From Chitinophagales bacterium (GTDB taxonomy: Bacteria; Bacteroidota; Bacteroidia; Chitinophagales; LD1), in the NCBI GenBank assembly GCA_019638515.1, contig JAHBTS010000001.1, positions 682,001 through 746,000 of the forward strand: 64,000 bases of DNA. Reading direction: 5' to 3'. Below the pieces are notes generated by a model that had not been told where the DNA came from, ran no database searches, and was given only the letters and a program-made list of their open reading frames with translations. Shown piece after piece: positions 7,556 through 16,697 of this stretch (its first letter is position 1; each line of letters starts with the position of its first letter). The translations under genes were made by a program, and so were the position numbers.

Positions 7556-9220
7556 TTAAAAAGTAGAAGTAATAGCCACCTTCACACCACTAAAAGCAGG
7601 TTCAAAACGGCACACACCACCGGTGCAAACAATACCTTCTACTTGTTTTACATAGTTGATACTAAAGCGGTGGGCATGATGTGTGAATGCTAAGAATGCA
7701 GAGTAGTAATGGTTGCCTTTGCGGGCAGAAGGAACAGGGTTTTCAGGGTTGGGTTTAAAGTTCCACATATCGCTTACTGCTACGCTCCAGCGCGGTGCCA
7801 CATTAAATTCGAGCAAACCGTAAATCCATTGCCCAAAATCTTTTGCCACGTGTTGGTATTGCACTTCCATACGCACACTCATTTTTTTGTTGAAACGGTA
7901 GCTTACTTCTGCAAATGGCGAGTAGGCATCTACGGTTACGTTTCCTTCGTTTAAATATAGCAGGCGATTGTAGCGTACGTATTGAAAGCCAACCTCAACT
8001 TCCAGCGTTCTCATGGGTTTAAAAATGCCGCTCACAAAGCCTTCTGCAAAGTAGTTGCGCACGGGAGTGAGCATGGTATCGGTATCCTTTAGCTTTGCTT
8101 CTACCACAGGAGTTCCTTTTATGAAATCGCGGATATAGGAGCCATTAAAGTTGAACGACATTTTTTTGTTGGGAGAATATGTTATATCTGCTCCAAATGC
8201 CAATTCTTGTTGGTCTTGCGAGGGTGCAAAATAGCGTGCGGGCAAGCGCATAGAGTGCTGTTTGCTCACCGGAGGAAGAAAGTTCATTAAGCCTTGGAAA
8301 ATACCTTGTGCATTATAGTCGTTTGGCGAGATGCGCATCGAGAAATATTCGGTACGCTTAAAGGCAAAAGTAATGCCCAATCCTTTTTGCGAATAATTAA
8401 GCGTGGTGTAAATTATATTACCGGGTTTATTGTATAGAATATCGTTGTATCCGCGCACGGCTTCGCGGGTTTTAAAAGCACCTTCTATATACCACGAAAA
8501 ATTTCCTGCAGTAAGTGTGTTGTAAAAAGTAAGTGCATATACATTAAACTTAGGTACAAAGCGCTGCGCAGAGTCTAAGGTTTCGATTCTGCTTACTAGT
8601 AAATCCATACTTTCTCTATCCATAGATCGATTTAAAAAGCCAACTCCGGGTTGCAGTCGTACTTTATCTTTTATACTTACGTTGCCTTCGGCATTAAATC
8701 CTGTAAGGAGTTGCTTGTAAATGGTGAAGCGGTTTTTTTGTACTCCGGTAAATGCTTTCACCTTTAGATAATCCTTAAAATCGTATTGTACTCTTGCGCC
8801 AAGCAAAGCATTATCAATGCCGAGCGGTCGCTCTTCCCAACTTCTATAAATAATTCCTGAAGCAATTTGGTCGTAAAAGTAGCCACCTGTAATGGTTACG
8901 TCTTTTACTTTCTTTTTAATATATACTATGCCTAATCCACCATTGGTTTGCGGATTGGTGGGTACCCACAAAATGGTGTTGTACAAAAAATCGAGCCGAG
9001 CGCCTACTTCAAGGCCGTATTTTTCGTTGTTGTAGCTAAGGTTGAGCCATGCATCGGTTCCTACTTTAAAGTTGTCGTAATGCGGCAGGTTGGCAGCACC
9101 AATAGCGCTATCGCGAATAAAGAAATTGGTATTGGATTGGAATGAGCCGGAAAAGAAGCCTTGTGCTTGCACAGCCGTTCCAAATACACAGCTCAAAATA
9201 ATTAGTAGAAGTACAATCAT
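7556..9220 (-). CDS. DUF6029-like outer-membrane beta-barrel protein
   Basis: This 554-residue protein has a signal peptide (hydrophobic 1-16, V-Q-A-Q near 20) and then a long series of amphipathic beta-strands rich in Tyr, Phe and Asn, ending in Phe. The opening of the mature protein (G-F-F-S-G-S-F-Q-S-N-T-N-F-F) and the overall length match the Bacteroidota DUF6029 family of predicted outer-membrane proteins, whose function is unknown. I moved the start to the ATG at 9220; the upstream ATG at 9268 would add 16 residues before the signal peptide and cover the probable promoter. It stands alone, divergent from dusB. The barrel nature is likely; the exact family assignment is from memory of the pattern. 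Confidence 0.7.
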   Translation of the reverse strand: MIVLLLIILSCVFGTAVQAQGFFSGSFQSNTNFFIRDSAIGAANLPHYDNFKVGTDAWLNLSYNNEKYGLEVGARLDFLYNTILWVPTNPQTNGGLGIVYIKKKVKDVTITGGYFYDQIASGIIYRSWEERPLGIDNALLGARVQYDFKDYLKVKAFTGVQKNRFTIYKQLLTGFNAEGNVSIKDKVRLQPGVGFLNRSMDRESMDLLVSRIETLDSAQRFVPKFNVYALTFYNTLTAGNFSWYIEGAFKTREAVRGYNDILYNKPGNIIYTTLNYSQKGLGITFAFKRTEYFSMRISPNDYNAQGIFQGLMNFLPPVSKQHSMRLPARYFAPSQDQQELAFGADITYSPNKKMSFNFNGSYIRDFIKGTPVVEAKLKDTDTMLTPVRNYFAEGFVSGIFKPMRTLEVEVGFQYVRYNRLLYLNEGNVTVDAYSPFAEVSYRFNKKMSVRMEVQYQHVAKDFGQWIYGLLEFNVAPRWSVAVSDMWNFKPNPENPVPSARKGNHYYSAFLAFTHHAHRFSINYVKQVEGIVCTGGVCRFEPAFSGVKVAITSTF

Positions 9221-9225
9221 TGCGG

Positions 9226-9253
9226 CAAAAGTAAAAGTTTCGGGAAGAAGCAA
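9226..9253 (-). promoter_or_regulatory. Predicted Bacteroidota promoter for the DUF6029-like gene
   Basis: On the minus strand a TTG (9253-9251) is followed after 17 bp by TACTTTTG (9233-9226), an exact match to TAnnTTTG. The -7 element ends only 5 bp before the chosen ATG at 9220, so the transcript would be leaderless or nearly so. Confidence 0.45.
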
Positions 9254-9280
9254 GGAGGCATAAAGCACACTTTCCTATTC

Positions 9281-9315
9281 TTGGTGTGGGTATTTGAGTA
9301 AGGCTTTTATCTTTG
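9281..9315 (+). promoter_or_regulatory. Predicted promoter for dusB and the ccm genes
   Basis: TATCTTTG at 9308-9315 matches the Bacteroidota -7 consensus exactly. The nearest upstream TTG (9281-9283) is 24 bp away, longer than usual. The ATG of dusB at 9323 begins 7 bp after the box, so a leaderless transcript is again suggested. Confidence 0.4.
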
Positions 9316-9322
9316 CAGGTGC

Positions 9323-10363
9323 ATGATAACTATCGGCAAGCTAAATTTACCGGAAAATCCTTTACTGCTGGCGCCAATGGAAGATGTAAGCGATCCGCCA
9401 TTCAGGCATTTGTGTAAGCAACACGGAGCGGATATGCTGTACACGGAGTTTATTTCTGCCGATGGCTTGGTACGCGATGCCGAAAAAAGCTTAAAGAAGT
9501 TAGATATTTTTGAGGATGAACGCCCTGTGGGTATTCAAATTTTTGGCGGTGAAGAAGATGCAATGGCACGCAGTGCCGAAATTGTGGAGCAATCGAAGCC
9601 TGAAGTGTTGGATATAAATTACGGATGCCCGGTTAAGAATGTGGTTTGTAAGAATGCAGGTTCCGGCATTTTACGCGATATTGATAAAATGATAAAACTT
9701 ACGGAGCGGATTGTGAAATCTACTGCGCTGCCTGTTACCGTAAAAACGCGTTTGGGTTGGAACGAGAGTAGCATTCGCATTGTGGAAGTTGCCGAAAGGC
9801 TGCAAGATGTGGGTGTTCAAGCACTTTCTATCCATTGCCGTACGCGCCACCAAATGTACACCGGAAGAGCAGATTGGAGTTGGATAACTAAGGTGAAAGA
9901 AAATCCGCGTATTCATATTCCTATTTTTGGAAACGGTGATGTAGATACTCCGGAGCGCGCATTAGAAATGCTGCGCACTTATGGAGCCGATGGCGTAATG
10001 ATTGGGCGAGCTGCCATTGGTTATCCGTGGATTTTTAGAGAAATAAAACATTTTTTCAAAACAGGAACCCATTTGGCGCCTCCTACTTTGGAGGAGCGGC
10101 TAAATGCTGCATTAACCCATTTGCACCGCTCGGTACAATGGAAAGGTGAAAAGTTGGGTATATTGGAAATGAGACGACATTATGGTTCTTATTTTAAAGG
10201 TTTCGAGAATATAAAATTGTTTAGAAGCCGCTTGGTTACTTCCGGTGCCGTACAAGAGATTGAAGCAATAATGGAAGAACTGAAAGCATACTACACACAA
10301 CATCCGAATATGATGAAAACTATTAAAACACCCATAGAGGCAAATTATGCCGGAGTTGATTAA
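9323..10363 (+). CDS. dusB: tRNA-dihydrouridine synthase DusB
   Basis: This FMN-dependent enzyme reduces specific uridines in the tRNA D-loop to dihydrouridine using NADPH. The 346-residue protein has the TIM-barrel Dus domain (about 1-240). The flavin-site start L-A-P-M-E-D-V-S-D (16-24) and the signature D-I-N-Y-G-C-P-V-K (97-105) with proton-donating Cys102 are present. The G-N-G-D segment and G-A-D-G-V-M-I-G-R-A follow, and then the helical tRNA-binding C-terminus. Its length and the N-x-G-C-P-V form fit the DusB group. It is followed 9 bp later by ccmB on the same strand. Confidence 0.95.
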   Translation: MITIGKLNLPENPLLLAPMEDVSDPPFRHLCKQHGADMLYTEFISADGLVRDAEKSLKKLDIFEDERPVGIQIFGGEEDAMARSAEIVEQSKPEVLDINYGCPVKNVVCKNAGSGILRDIDKMIKLTERIVKSTALPVTVKTRLGWNESSIRIVEVAERLQDVGVQALSIHCRTRHQMYTGRADWSWITKVKENPRIHIPIFGNGDVDTPERALEMLRTYGADGVMIGRAAIGYPWIFREIKHFFKTGTHLAPPTLEERLNAALTHLHRSVQWKGEKLGILEMRRHYGSYFKGFENIKLFRSRLVTSGAVQEIEAIMEELKAYYTQHPNMMKTIKTPIEANYAGVD

Positions 10364-10372
10364 AGCAGCAAC

Positions 10373-11041
10373 GTGAACCCAACATTGTTTTCATTATTGC
10401 ATATAGAGTTGCTAAAGGAAATTCGCAACAAATACATGATAGCCGGTTTATTGGTATATGAACTATCGTGTGTGCTGTTGGTAAAGTTTTTAATTCAGTT
10501 TTCGGAAGTTTCTAAAACGCAAGAAACAGCGCTTATGGCATTGTTTTGGCTAACGGTGCTGTTTAGTGTAGTGAATGCCGTAGTAAGTTCCTTTCAGAAA
10601 GAACCGGAAGGCCGCATGTTTTACTACCGTTGGGCAATAGCACCGGAGCAGTTTATAGTTTCAAAACTCGTTTTCAATTTTTTGTTCGCTGTATTGCTTT
10701 CGCTGCTTGGGTTTGTTACCTTTTATGCAATGGTGGGTTTCGAGCTTCAAAATTTTGAACTCTTTTTGGCAACCATTGCACTTAGTTGTGGAGGCTATTC
10801 TATTATTTTTACTACGGTAGGCGCAGTGGCTATGGGAACTAAAAATGCCGCCACACTCACGGCAATACTTGGTTTGCCACTTATTATTCCTATGTTGGCT
10901 TTTATTGCCAAATTATCGTTGGCAAGTTTTGAGCCTGCACTTTCCGGTGAGGCAATAAAGAATCTTTTGTTATTGTTGGTGTTGGATTGTTTAATAGGGG
11001 CTTTCACTTATGTGTTGTTCCCGTATATTTGGCGCGATTGA
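10373..11041 (+). CDS. ccmB: Haem exporter permease CcmB
   Basis: CcmB is the membrane subunit of the CcmAB transporter used in system I cytochrome c maturation. The 222-residue protein has a short cytoplasmic N-terminus (L-L-H-I-E-L-L-K-E-I-R) and about six transmembrane helices, with the conserved F-Q-K-E-P-E-G-R-M-F-Y-Y-R segment after the second. The start is GTG at 10373, nine bases after the dusB stop; I see no better start. ccmC and a ccmD-like gene follow at once. The ATPase ccmA is not in the window and must be encoded elsewhere. Confidence 0.88.
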   Translation: MNPTLFSLLHIELLKEIRNKYMIAGLLVYELSCVLLVKFLIQFSEVSKTQETALMALFWLTVLFSVVNAVVSSFQKEPEGRMFYYRWAIAPEQFIVSKLVFNFLFAVLLSLLGFVTFYAMVGFELQNFELFLATIALSCGGYSIIFTTVGAVAMGTKNAATLTAILGLPLIIPMLAFIAKLSLASFEPALSGEAIKNLLLLLVLDCLIGAFTYVLFPYIWRD

Positions 11042-11047
11042 AATAGC

Positions 11048-12112
11048 ATGATTAACTTTTTAAAACAAATGTGGTGGAAGTGGCTTTGCAGCATTCTACT
11101 CGTTTATATTCTTCTATCGGGAATGCTTATTCCGCTGGGTCCCGGCATTACTTCCATAGCACCTTTTGTGTTTAAAGCCGATACGCTTTATACGTTTGAT
11201 GTAGTGGGTTACAATACTCATTTTTCAAAAGAAAATAATACGCAGGTGTGGTTTAAGGCTGCGCAAGAATACTACTGTGTAAGGCAGGTAGAAGTGGTGA
11301 ACGCTACCCATTTACGTGTTCAGTTTGGTATGAGCAAAGCACTGAGCGATTCTTTGAGCGATAATAATTATGATATTGTGGTAAACAACGACCAAGATGG
11401 CACTATATCGCTGCGTGAAGGGCTTACGCTTATACAGCGCAGTGTGGCAACTGCCGATACTACTTTGCCACAAACATTAGATTGTGTGGTGGAGGTTAGT
11501 AATAATAAAGGTGCTGCATTTGTGTTTCCGTTTCGCGAGATATTATACGAGAGTATCCGCAATACATTTTACCATGTGCCCATGTGGTTTTCTATGCTGG
11601 TGTTGATTTTGCTTTCAACCTTTTTTAGCATACGCTATCTGCAAACAGGAAATTTGCAAAACGATGCGTTGGCAGCAGCATTTGGCAATGTGGCATTGGT
11701 ATTTGGTTTGTTGGGAATTTTTACCGGAATGGTTTGGGCCACGTACACTTGGGGCGAGCCTTGGCCAAATGATCCCAAGTTGAATGGTGCAGCAATTGGT
11801 ATTATGATTTATTTGGCATATACTATTCTGCGCGGCTCGGTAAACGATGAAATTAAGCGCGCCCGCTTAGCGGCAGTTTACAGCATTTTTGCTTCGGTAA
11901 TTTTTATCCTCTTTATTTTTATTGTGCCGCGCCTGCCCGAAACCGATTCGCTGCATCCGGGCAACGGTGGCAATCCGGCATTTAGCAAGTATGATTTAGA
12001 CAGCCATTTGCGCATGGTTTTTTATCCGGCAGTAATTGCATGGATTCTATTGGGGATTTGGGTTTCCGGCATTGTGGCAAGAATATATTTATTGAAAAAG
12101 CAAAACGATTAA
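11048..12112 (+). CDS. ccmC: Cytochrome c maturation protein CcmC with an unusually large periplasmic insertion
   Basis: CcmC handles haem for transfer to CcmE. The haem-ligand histidines expected in the family are His176 (Y-H-V-P) and His302 (S-L-H-P). The tryptophan-rich signature is present in altered form (W-A-T-Y-T-W-G-E-P-W-P-N-D-P, 230-243). At 354 residues it is about 100 longer than typical CcmC. The extra length is a soluble stretch of roughly 145 residues (33-177) between transmembrane segments 1 (about 12-32) and 2 (about 178-198). Hydrophobic helices follow to the C-terminus. It lies 6 bp after ccmB and 2 bp before the ccmD-like gene. The assignment to the CcmC/CcsA family is good; the role of the insertion is unknown. 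Confidence 0.82.
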   Translation: MINFLKQMWWKWLCSILLVYILLSGMLIPLGPGITSIAPFVFKADTLYTFDVVGYNTHFSKENNTQVWFKAAQEYYCVRQVEVVNATHLRVQFGMSKALSDSLSDNNYDIVVNNDQDGTISLREGLTLIQRSVATADTTLPQTLDCVVEVSNNKGAAFVFPFREILYESIRNTFYHVPMWFSMLVLILLSTFFSIRYLQTGNLQNDALAAAFGNVALVFGLLGIFTGMVWATYTWGEPWPNDPKLNGAAIGIMIYLAYTILRGSVNDEIKRARLAAVYSIFASVIFILFIFIVPRLPETDSLHPGNGGNPAFSKYDLDSHLRMVFYPAVIAWILLGIWVSGIVARIYLLKKQND

Positions 12113-12114
12113 AT

Positions 12115-12309
12115 ATGAAAAACACAGCTTTGTTTACGGCTCTTGTGTTTACAGCACTTTCAACCTTTGCTCAGGGAGGTAATGAAAGTTTTATGCGCAG
12201 CAATCAAAAAATGTATGTGGCAGTAGCCGTGCTGCTGCTAATTCTGCTAGGCTTATTGGCATTTCTTTTTTCGCTTGAAAAGCGCATAAAAGCGTTAGAA
12301 AAAAGATAG
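12115..12309 (+). CDS. CcmD-like small membrane protein
   Basis: This 64-residue protein has an N-terminal hydrophobic segment that may be a cleaved signal (residues 4-20, ending in A-Q-G). A single transmembrane helix follows (about 35-53), then a charged tail (S-L-E-K-R-I-K-A-L-E-K-R) like the coiled tail of CcmD, which helps CcmC and CcmE release haem. I chose the ATG at 12115, two bases after the ccmC stop; an in-frame upstream start inside ccmC is less likely. Assignment rests on size, topology and position. Confidence 0.75.
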   Translation: MKNTALFTALVFTALSTFAQGGNESFMRSNQKMYVAVAVLLLILLGLLAFLFSLEKRIKALEKR

Positions 12310-12313
12310 CACT

Positions 12314-13426
12314 ATGCAATATGTAAGAATGCCCATAGAGGTTGAATCGCCTGAAGAAATGGGCTATGGCAACATTAAAATTAACCTTACCGAAAGTTCT
12401 TACAGCGATCAACTGATAAACCTTGAACTTCTGGAGTTGAAAGAAGTGCTGCTTTGCTACGGCAATCATCGCGGGCATAGTTTGCTGCGGGAACTCATTG
12501 CGGCCGAAGGAAAAAATATACATGCAGATAATGTATTGCTTACCGTGGGTGCTTCTGCGGCATTGTTTATGGTGGCAACTACTTTGCTCGATGCAGGCAG
12601 CGAAATAATTGTGGTTCGCCCCAATTATGCCACCAATATCGAAACACCCAAGGCAATAGGCGCTGCTATACATTACATAGATTTAAAGTTTGAAGAAGGC
12701 TTTAAGATAAACATCAGCGAAGTGGAAAAGGTAATTTCACCTACCACCAAATATATTTCGGTTACGCATCCGCACAACCCAACAGGTGTGTGCCTTACAG
12801 CCGATGAGTTGAGGCAATTGGCAATGTTGGCAGAAAAAAGCAACTGCTATTTATTGGTAGATGAAACTTACCGCGATTTGGTGCATGGCGAATTATTGCC
12901 GCTTGCTACCGATTTTTCCGAGAAAGTAATTTCAGTTTCATCGTGTTCTAAGAGTTTTGGGTTGCCGGGAATTAGATTGGGTTGGATTGTGGCAAGAGAT
13001 AAGGCATTGTTAGAAAAACTGCTAGCTGCTAAGGAGCAAATACACATTACAGGTTCTGTGTTGGATGAAGAAGTGGCTTATAGGTTTTTACTGAAGAAAG
13101 AAGAGGTATTTGGCAGTATAAAGCGAGATATAGCAGCCAAGTTCGAAATACTCTGCAATTGGTACGCCAGCCAGCAAGAGTTTGAATGGGTGCAGCCCGC
13201 AGGTGGTGTAGTTTGCTTTCCAAGAATAAGGCATCACGAGCGTGTGGATATAGATAAATTCTACCACATTTTGAATAAAGAATACGGCACATTTGTGGGG
13301 CCGGGGCATTGGTTTGAAATGCCAAAACACTACATGCGCATTGGCTATGCTTGGCTCACCCCAGCCGAACTTAAAGAAGGGTTACACGCATTAACTGCCA
13401 GTGTGCAAAAAGCACGGAAGGTATAA
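12314..13426 (+). CDS. PLP-dependent class I/II aminotransferase
   Basis: This 370-residue fold-type I aminotransferase has H-N-P-T-G (154-158), the cofactor-binding Asp183 and Tyr186 (D-E-T-Y), and the Schiff-base Lys213 in S-C-S-K-S-F-G-L-P-G. The later R-L-G-W follows as in aspartate and aromatic aminotransferases. The substrate cannot be read from sequence. It starts 4 bp after the ccmD-like gene, so it is probably in the same transcript, though a link to cytochrome maturation is not obvious. Its stop codon TAA directly abuts the stop codon of the convergent acyltransferase gene (TAATTA), with no bases between. Confidence 0.88.
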   Translation: MQYVRMPIEVESPEEMGYGNIKINLTESSYSDQLINLELLELKEVLLCYGNHRGHSLLRELIAAEGKNIHADNVLLTVGASAALFMVATTLLDAGSEIIVVRPNYATNIETPKAIGAAIHYIDLKFEEGFKINISEVEKVISPTTKYISVTHPHNPTGVCLTADELRQLAMLAEKSNCYLLVDETYRDLVHGELLPLATDFSEKVISVSSCSKSFGLPGIRLGWIVARDKALLEKLLAAKEQIHITGSVLDEEVAYRFLLKKEEVFGSIKRDIAAKFEILCNWYASQQEFEWVQPAGGVVCFPRIRHHERVDIDKFYHILNKEYGTFVGPGHWFEMPKHYMRIGYAWLTPAELKEGLHALTASVQKARKV

Positions 13427-15121
13427 TTATATCCATTGGTGCAGGTTGTAGCCATCCAACCTGTTGTGGTAGTAGTACAATAGTTTTAAATCTTCGCTGC
13501 CAAAGGTGCTTCCAGTTCGTTTTATTGGATTAGAAACATGGTATAAATTCACGTTGCGCATGCCGTGTTCTAGAATTTTATCTACGTTCCAGCGTATTTC
13601 AGGCGAAATTTGTATTTCGCCTGCGGTAGCCATATTCTTAAGTTGTTCTTTTAAATTGCTGAGGGCTTCTAAGAACGTGCCTTCAGGAATAGCAATTTCA
13701 TCTTCGGGAGTGCGCAGCAGGGTAAACAAATCTACATCCTTGTATTGCTTTTTTATGAGTTCGAAGAGGGTGAAGCAAACCAAATGACTGGTGAGTACGG
13801 TATTGGCGCGCCAGTATTGTTCTACGATTTTTTCGCCTAAAATTTTGGTATATTCTTCATCACGTTGTGCATCTTCGGTCATTTCGCCATTGGTAATAAA
13901 ATAGCGTTTAATATCTATTGGTTTACCGAGGTGGTTAAAGCTGTTGCCCTCGCTATCTACTTCGTTTCCAAATACATCTAATACTTTACCGAAAGAGATG
14001 GTAAGCGAGGAACTTGCCGAAAGAAATTTTAATATAAAACGCACCATTTTAAAGGAAGTGGAGTACTCATCGTTTTCTCGTAAAAAGCGATGCTGCCCCA
14101 TTTCTTTCAGGTAATCGTTGATAAGGCTGGATGCTTCTAAAACAAAATGGTAGTTGATTACCATAGGTACCACAAATATTTTGGGTGCTACATCTTGGTG
14201 AAAATTTTTGAAATGATTTTTTTGGCATTCTACGGCTGTGCCAAGTAAACCGAGTTTTAATCTTTTTTCGAGCATTCCGGAGCGTGAGCGTGTGCCTCCC
14301 GGAAAGAAAATGCTGTGTGCGCCTCGCTGTAATGCAACGGTGGAGTATGTTTTAAGCGTTTCGAGGTAGAAAGTATTTTTTTTCCTTCTATCTACTTTGT
14401 ATGCGCCTAGCCTTTCCATAAAGTATGCCAGCAGTTTTATGCTAAATAGGTTTAAGCCCGCACCGTATGTAAAAGCCGGCAAGCCCAATTCATTTAGCAC
14501 CCAACCAATCATAATAGAATCCATATTGCTAAAGTGTGTGGGCACTACTACAATGGTTCCTTTTTGCGATAGTTTTCGTATGAGTTCTACATCGCCTGTA
14601 ATTGGTATTTTTTCGTGAATGGTTCTGGCACCTTGCCTAATAGATTTAAACCACTTGCCGGGTGCGGCATTAAGTACTCTGCTAAAAAACTGCGGTAATA
14701 CTGTTCGCGCAAATTGAAAGGAGTTTACTTCAAAATTTCCGGTAATTTCTTCTATATATCGGTCTAGAATTTCTTCGGTAAGTTGGTGGGGTGTAATAGC
14801 TGAATCTTGTTCAGAAAGTTTCATGAACTTACTTTTTACACTTGCCCAAAATGCTCTTTCATCGGGCGGGTCTGCTTTCCACGGTTTTTCGGTGAGGCGA
14901 ACTCTTTCTTGGTATAGTACTTTGGTTAATTCTTCTTTAAGTAAATCGTTGCTGTGGAAGCGTTCGTAGAGCTTTTGAAGTGTGGTGTTTTTCACTTCGT
15001 TCATAAAGCTGTCTCGGTCTTCACTTAGTTTGTAAATAGGCCATTCTCTTATGTTTTCTAGTACATAAGGCAGTGGAAATTTACTGGAAATATTTTGCTG
15101 CTGTTCCATTTTGTATTGCAT
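13427..15121 (-). CDS. PlsB-like glycerol-3-phosphate or lysophosphatidate acyltransferase
   Basis: This 564-residue protein carries the PlsC/LPLAT acyltransferase domain. The catalytic H-x4-D is His196-Asp201 (T-H-F-S-N-M-D) and the substrate-binding P-G-G-T-R-S-R is at 274-280. Long N-terminal (about 1-180) and C-terminal (about 400-564) extensions resemble PlsB, so acylation at the membrane in phospholipid synthesis is the likely role. PlsB proper is larger (about 800 residues), so this is a shorter relative. The ATG at 15121 or 15109 could be the start. It ends exactly where the aminotransferase gene ends and lies 20 bp downstream of hutH. Confidence 0.82.
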   Translation of the reverse strand: MQYKMEQQQNISSKFPLPYVLENIREWPIYKLSEDRDSFMNEVKNTTLQKLYERFHSNDLLKEELTKVLYQERVRLTEKPWKADPPDERAFWASVKSKFMKLSEQDSAITPHQLTEEILDRYIEEITGNFEVNSFQFARTVLPQFFSRVLNAAPGKWFKSIRQGARTIHEKIPITGDVELIRKLSQKGTIVVVPTHFSNMDSIMIGWVLNELGLPAFTYGAGLNLFSIKLLAYFMERLGAYKVDRRKKNTFYLETLKTYSTVALQRGAHSIFFPGGTRSRSGMLEKRLKLGLLGTAVECQKNHFKNFHQDVAPKIFVVPMVINYHFVLEASSLINDYLKEMGQHRFLRENDEYSTSFKMVRFILKFLSASSSLTISFGKVLDVFGNEVDSEGNSFNHLGKPIDIKRYFITNGEMTEDAQRDEEYTKILGEKIVEQYWRANTVLTSHLVCFTLFELIKKQYKDVDLFTLLRTPEDEIAIPEGTFLEALSNLKEQLKNMATAGEIQISPEIRWNVDKILEHGMRNVNLYHVSNPIKRTGSTFGSEDLKLLYYYHNRLDGYNLHQWI

Positions 15122-15141
15122 GCAATGTAGCGAAACTATTA

Positions 15142-16626
15142 TTAGAGTTGAATAGTGCGCATAAAATCAACGGTTACTTGAATGTCGTTATATAAAATTC
15201 TATCCTCAGTGAGTGGCGGCACTATGGTTCTATATTTTGTTTTTATTTCTTCAATAAGTGGCGAAGATGTAAGTGGTTTTCTAAATTCGAGCGCTTGCAT
15301 GGCAGTCATAAATTCTATTGCCAATACTTTTTCGATATTGTAAACAATCTTGTAGCATTTTACCGCTGCATTTGCGCCCATGCTTACGTGGTCTTCTTGT
15401 CCATCGCTGGAAGTAATGGTATCTACCGAAGCCGGAGTTGCTAATTGTTTATTCATGCTTACAATACTGGCTGCGGTATATTGCGGAATCATTAAACCGG
15501 AGTTTAATCCACTCTTTTCTATCAAGAATTTTGGTAAGCCTCTTTTGCCCGAAATGAGTTGGAATGTTCTTCGCTCGCTAATGCTGGCAAGCTCGCTCAT
15601 GGCAATGCTTAAATAATCCAGTGCAATGGCTAATGGTTCTCCATGAAAATTTCCACCGGATATAATGAGGTTTTCTTCGTGAAAAACTAGTGGATTGTCG
15701 GTTACGGCATTTATCTCTTTTTCAAACACTTCTTTTACTTGCGAAACGGCAAACTTTACGGCACCATGTACTTGAGGTACGCAGCGGAAAGAATAGGGAT
15801 CTTGCAAGTGCTCTTTTGCTTGGCTTGCAATGGTGCTGCCGGATAAAAAGTCCAATACATTTTTGGCACTTTCTATTTGTCCTTTATGATTGCGCACACG
15901 CTGTATGGCGGGATGAAACGGTGCTAAAGACGCATTGAATGCATCTACCGAAATGGCTGCCGTAAGGTCGGCTAGTTTTTCTACGCGCTCGCTTTCAATA
16001 ATAGAAAAGCAGCCCCACGAACTCATAAACTGTGTACCGTTGAGCAGGGCAAGCCCTTCTTTTGCTTTGAGTTTTATGGGCGAAAGTCCTGCCAGTTTAA
16101 GTGCTTGAGATGCCTCCATTTTTTCGCCTCGGTAACGTACAGTACCCAAGCCTAATAGAGGAAGCGAAAGGTGAGCCAGTGGTGCCAAATCGCCCGATGC
16201 TCCTAATGAACCAACTTCCCACACTACGGGTAAGATATCGTTGTTGAGCATGGCAGTAAGCAATTGGATTACTTCTGTGCTAATGCCAGAGTGGCCTAAC
16301 GATAGCCCTTTTATTTTTAGAAGCATCATTAGCCTCACCACTTCGCTGCGCACTTCATCGCCCATGCCGCAAGCGTGGCTCATTACAAGGTTTTGTTGTA
16401 ATTGCTCTAATTGGTTTTCGTTGATGGCAACATCGTATAATGCGCCAAATCCGGTGTTGATGCCATAGTAGGTAGCGTTTTTTTCTTGTAGTTTTTGCTC
16501 TAAGAAAGCGCGGTTGGCGGCTACTTTTTTTAAACTTTCTTCCGATACATGTATAGATTCTTTGGGTTGTTGAAGAAATGTTTTCAAATCTTTAATGGTA
16601 AGTTCCCTGTTGGTTATTTCTTTCAT
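15142..16626 (-). CDS. hutH: Histidine ammonia-lyase (HAL/PAL family)
   Basis: HutH deaminates L-histidine to urocanate, the first step of histidine breakdown. The 494-residue protein has the self-forming MIO cofactor triad Ala143-Ser144-Gly145 in G-S-L-G-A-S-G-D-L-A-P-L. It also has Y-Y-G-I-N-T-G-F-G (53-61) and S-H-A-C-G (83-87), where the Ser-His pair is the form seen in histidine rather than tyrosine ammonia-lyases. I chose the ATG at 16626, which gives the standard length; the longer reading adds 17 residues with no homology. An exact -7 box (TACTTTTG) lies at 16642-16635 on the minus strand, without a clear TTG. No hutU, hutI or other histidine-degradation genes are nearby. Confidence 0.9.
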   Translation of the reverse strand: MKEITNRELTIKDLKTFLQQPKESIHVSEESLKKVAANRAFLEQKLQEKNATYYGINTGFGALYDVAINENQLEQLQQNLVMSHACGMGDEVRSEVVRLMMLLKIKGLSLGHSGISTEVIQLLTAMLNNDILPVVWEVGSLGASGDLAPLAHLSLPLLGLGTVRYRGEKMEASQALKLAGLSPIKLKAKEGLALLNGTQFMSSWGCFSIIESERVEKLADLTAAISVDAFNASLAPFHPAIQRVRNHKGQIESAKNVLDFLSGSTIASQAKEHLQDPYSFRCVPQVHGAVKFAVSQVKEVFEKEINAVTDNPLVFHEENLIISGGNFHGEPLAIALDYLSIAMSELASISERRTFQLISGKRGLPKFLIEKSGLNSGLMIPQYTAASIVSMNKQLATPASVDTITSSDGQEDHVSMGANAAVKCYKIVYNIEKVLAIEFMTAMQALEFRKPLTSSPLIEEIKTKYRTIVPPLTEDRILYNDIQVTVDFMRTIQL

Positions 16627-16697
16627 AATTTCAGCAAAAGTAAAAATCAAACGTGTTGAAAATTTTTGATTCACCACAGAAATTGTAAATATGCCGC

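Noticed and set aside
12191-12673. Minus-strand open frame of 160 codons opposite the ccmD-like and aminotransferase genes
   Set aside because: It spans two real genes in antisense and shows no signal peptide or motif of its own.
13427-16626. Acyltransferase plus ammonia-lyase as part of a flexirubin/aryl-polyene pigment cluster
   Set aside because: No ketosynthase, acyl carrier protein or other pigment genes are nearby, and the lyase has the histidine-type Ser-His pair.
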